Of a stretch of DNA of 9,891 bases, positions 8,679-9,891 are shown one piece after another. The notes under the pieces are model-generated. The model was not told the DNA's origin. It saw only the letters and a list, made by a program, of their open reading frames with translations, and did not search any database. Both the position numbers and the translations under genes were made by a program. Positions within the stretch are counted from its first letter, which is position 1, and the number at the start of each line of letters is the position of its first letter. Source of the stretch: Methylocystis sp. (GTDB taxonomy: Bacteria > Pseudomonadota > Alphaproteobacteria > Rhizobiales > Beijerinckiaceae); assembly GCA_023253795.1 (NCBI GenBank), contig JALRFG010000061.1, positions 1 through 9,891 of the forward strand, given 5' to 3'.

Positions 8679-8684
8679 TACAAT
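8679..8684 (+). promoter_or_regulatory. Candidate -10 element of the carboxypeptidase gene
   Basis: TACAAT matches the -10 consensus at five of six positions and lies 64 bases before the ATG. No convincing -35 hexamer is visible at 16-18 bases upstream. The rest of the 8482-8748 intergenic region shows only GC-rich sequence with no recognisable gene or RNA. Confidence 0.25.
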
Positions 8685-8735
8685 GCGTCAGAGACGCGCC
8701 CAGTATGGGCGACGATCCGTCGGGCGGACGCGATC

Positions 8736-8741
8736 AGGAGG
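8736..8741 (+). promoter_or_regulatory. Shine-Dalgarno site of the carboxypeptidase gene
   Basis: AGGAGG is a perfect anti-16S match seven bases before the ATG at 8749. It fixes the start of this gene and argues for efficient translation. Confidence 0.8.
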
Positions 8742-8748
8742 AAACAAG

Positions 8749-9891
8749 ATGGTTGTCGGCATCACACGTCGTCATATTGGCGCGCTTGCGACGCTGCTGG
8801 CTTTCGCTTTCGGCGCGAACAGCGCAACGGCGGCGCCTTCATTGGTGGTCGATGTCGCCTCCGGCCAGATCCTGTCGCAGGACGAGGCGACCGCCTCCTG
8901 GTATCCGGCGTCGCTGACCAAGCTGATGACCACCTATGTGGCGCTCGACGCTGTGCGCTCGGGACGCGTGACGATGGACACGCCGCTGACGGTTTCCGCG
9001 CGCGCGACAAAAATGGCGCCATCGAAAATGGGCTTCCGCGCCGGCTCCGAAGTGACGCTGGGCAATGCGCTGGTGATGCTGATGGTGAAATCCGCCAATG
9101 ATATCGCCGTGACCATCGCCGAAGGCGTGGGCGGCTCCGTCGAAGGCTTCGCTGATGAGATGAACCGCGCTTCCGCTTCGTTGGGCATGACGCAATCGCA
9201 TTGGGTGAATCCCAATGGCCTGCCGGACACGCGTCAGGTGACCTCGGCGCGCGATCTGGCGATTCTCGGCCGCGCGCTGCTGACTCATTTTCCCGAATAC
9301 GGCTATCTCTACAACATTGGCGCGATGCAGCTCGGCAATCGGATCACGCCGACGCACAATGGCATGCTGGGTCGCTATCCCGGCGCCGACGGCATGAAAA
9401 CAGGTTTCACCTGTCCGGCTGGCTTCAATATCGTCGCTTCCGCTACGCGCGGCGGCCAACGATTGATCGCCGTCGTCCTCGGCGCGCCTTCAGCCGCCGC
9501 ACGCACCGCAAAAGCGGCGGCGCTGTTCGATCACGGATTCCAGAACGGACAGTCGCAAGGCGCGCTCGCCAGCATGGAGGCTGGCGGTCCGAGCGCCGCG
9601 CCCGACCTGCGCGAAAAGGTTTGCCATAATCGCGGTCCCGCCATGGCGGAGTTCATGGCCGAAGTCGACGATCTGCAGGCGTCGAGCACGCCCGCTCTCG
9701 GCCTGCTGAACACGATCTCCGGACAGCAGCAGCTTAATCCGAAAGAAGTCGCCAATCTGCCCCGGCCGCATTTCCAGCCGGTGCAGGTCTATGTCGGCCG
9801 CACGCCCGGCGCGCCCGGCAGCGACGGCGGCGGCGCAACCAGCGACAACGCCAATGTGACCGCCTACACCGATGACGACACCGCCGGCGGC
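8749..9891 (+). CDS. Secreted D-alanyl-D-alanine carboxypeptidase, PBP5/6-type (3' end outside window)
   Basis: The frame is open from the ATG at 8749 to the window edge (381 residues visible, no stop), so the C-terminus is missing. A signal peptide is evident: Arg7-Arg8, a hydrophobic core at about 9-22, and a cleavage region near SATAA-P (25-30). The mature protein acts in the periplasm, trimming the terminal D-Ala from peptidoglycan pentapeptides. All three serine peptidase S11 motifs are present: S55-L-T-K58 with the acylating serine, S115-A-N117, and K217-T-G219. The catalytic domain ends around residue 265. It is followed by a linker with a conserved-looking KVCHNRGPAM block, then PVQVYVGRT and a Gly/Asp/Thr-rich low-complexity tail, as in longer alphaproteobacterial members of the family. 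It is divergent from lysR and probably unrelated to formate metabolism. Whether the missing end carries a further domain such as SPOR cannot be seen. Confidence 0.93.
   Translation, partial: MVVGITRRHIGALATLLAFAFGANSATAAPSLVVDVASGQILSQDEATASWYPASLTKLMTTYVALDAVRSGRVTMDTPLTVSARATKMAPSKMGFRAGSEVTLGNALVMLMVKSANDIAVTIAEGVGGSVEGFADEMNRASASLGMTQSHWVNPNGLPDTRQVTSARDLAILGRALLTHFPEYGYLYNIGAMQLGNRITPTHNGMLGRYPGADGMKTGFTCPAGFNIVASATRGGQRLIAVVLGAPSAAARTAKAAALFDHGFQNGQSQGALASMEAGGPSAAPDLREKVCHNRGPAMAEFMAEVDDLQASSTPALGLLNTISGQQQLNPKEVANLPRPHFQPVQVYVGRTPGAPGSDGGGATSDNANVTAYTDDDTAGG

Noticed and set aside
8544..9101. 185-codon plus-strand frame overlapping the carboxypeptidase start
   Set aside because: It is out of frame with the gene that has a perfect AGGAGG site, signal peptide and SxxK motif. 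Its product is Arg-rich and unlike any family I know.

Overview
This window appears to come from a GC-rich alphaproteobacterium, probably Hyphomicrobiales or Beijerinckiaceae-like and possibly methylotrophic. That placement is inferred from the style of the Fds proteins, the codon use, and the alphaproteobacterial type of penicillin-binding protein at the right end. It was not tested by any search, and no genus can be assigned. The core of the window is a complete operon for a soluble, molybdenum- or tungsten-dependent, NAD-linked formate dehydrogenase, fdsG-fdsB-fdsA-fdhD(fdsC)-fdsD, read on the minus strand from about 7453 down to 1493. Start and stop codons overlap or nearly touch at every junction (1-bp TGATG overlap, 10-bp gap, 4-bp ATGA overlap, 11-bp overlap), so the genes are very likely translated from one message.

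Layout from left to right: (1) 3-404, plus strand, the 3' part of an AraC-family regulator cut by the window edge. (2) 476-937, minus strand, a small membrane protein with a K+-channel-like pore loop, convergent with the araC gene. (3) 965-1480, minus strand, a YchJ-family protein with two SEC-C zinc motifs, starting 12 bp after fdsD. (4) 1493-7453, minus strand, the fds operon. (5) 7454-7581, the fds control region, with a textbook LysR-type operator (ATAG-N7-CTAT) that touches the stop codon of the regulator gene. (6) 7582-8481, minus strand, a LysR-type regulator that is probably the formate dehydrogenase activator. (7) 8482-8748, a divergent intergenic region. (8) 8749 to the end, plus strand, a secreted D-alanyl-D-alanine carboxypeptidase (penicillin-binding protein) cut by the right edge.

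How the genes work together: FdsA oxidises formate to CO2 at a bis-MGD metal centre. Electrons pass through its Fe-S chain and the FdsG and FdsB clusters to FMN in FdsB, which reduces NAD+. FdhD/FdsC is the sulfurtransferase-type chaperone that matures the cofactor, and FdsD is the small delta subunit. The LysR protein is the likely switch. The YchJ protein and the channel-like protein follow in the same direction with short gaps and may be co-transcribed passengers or partners. The left ~950 bp have visibly lower GC than the rest, so a compositional boundary lies just beyond ychJ.

I see no mobile element, CRISPR array, tRNA or rRNA. The fds locus itself is a known system. The less ordinary points are the operator architecture and the two poorly characterised genes attached to the operon's tail.
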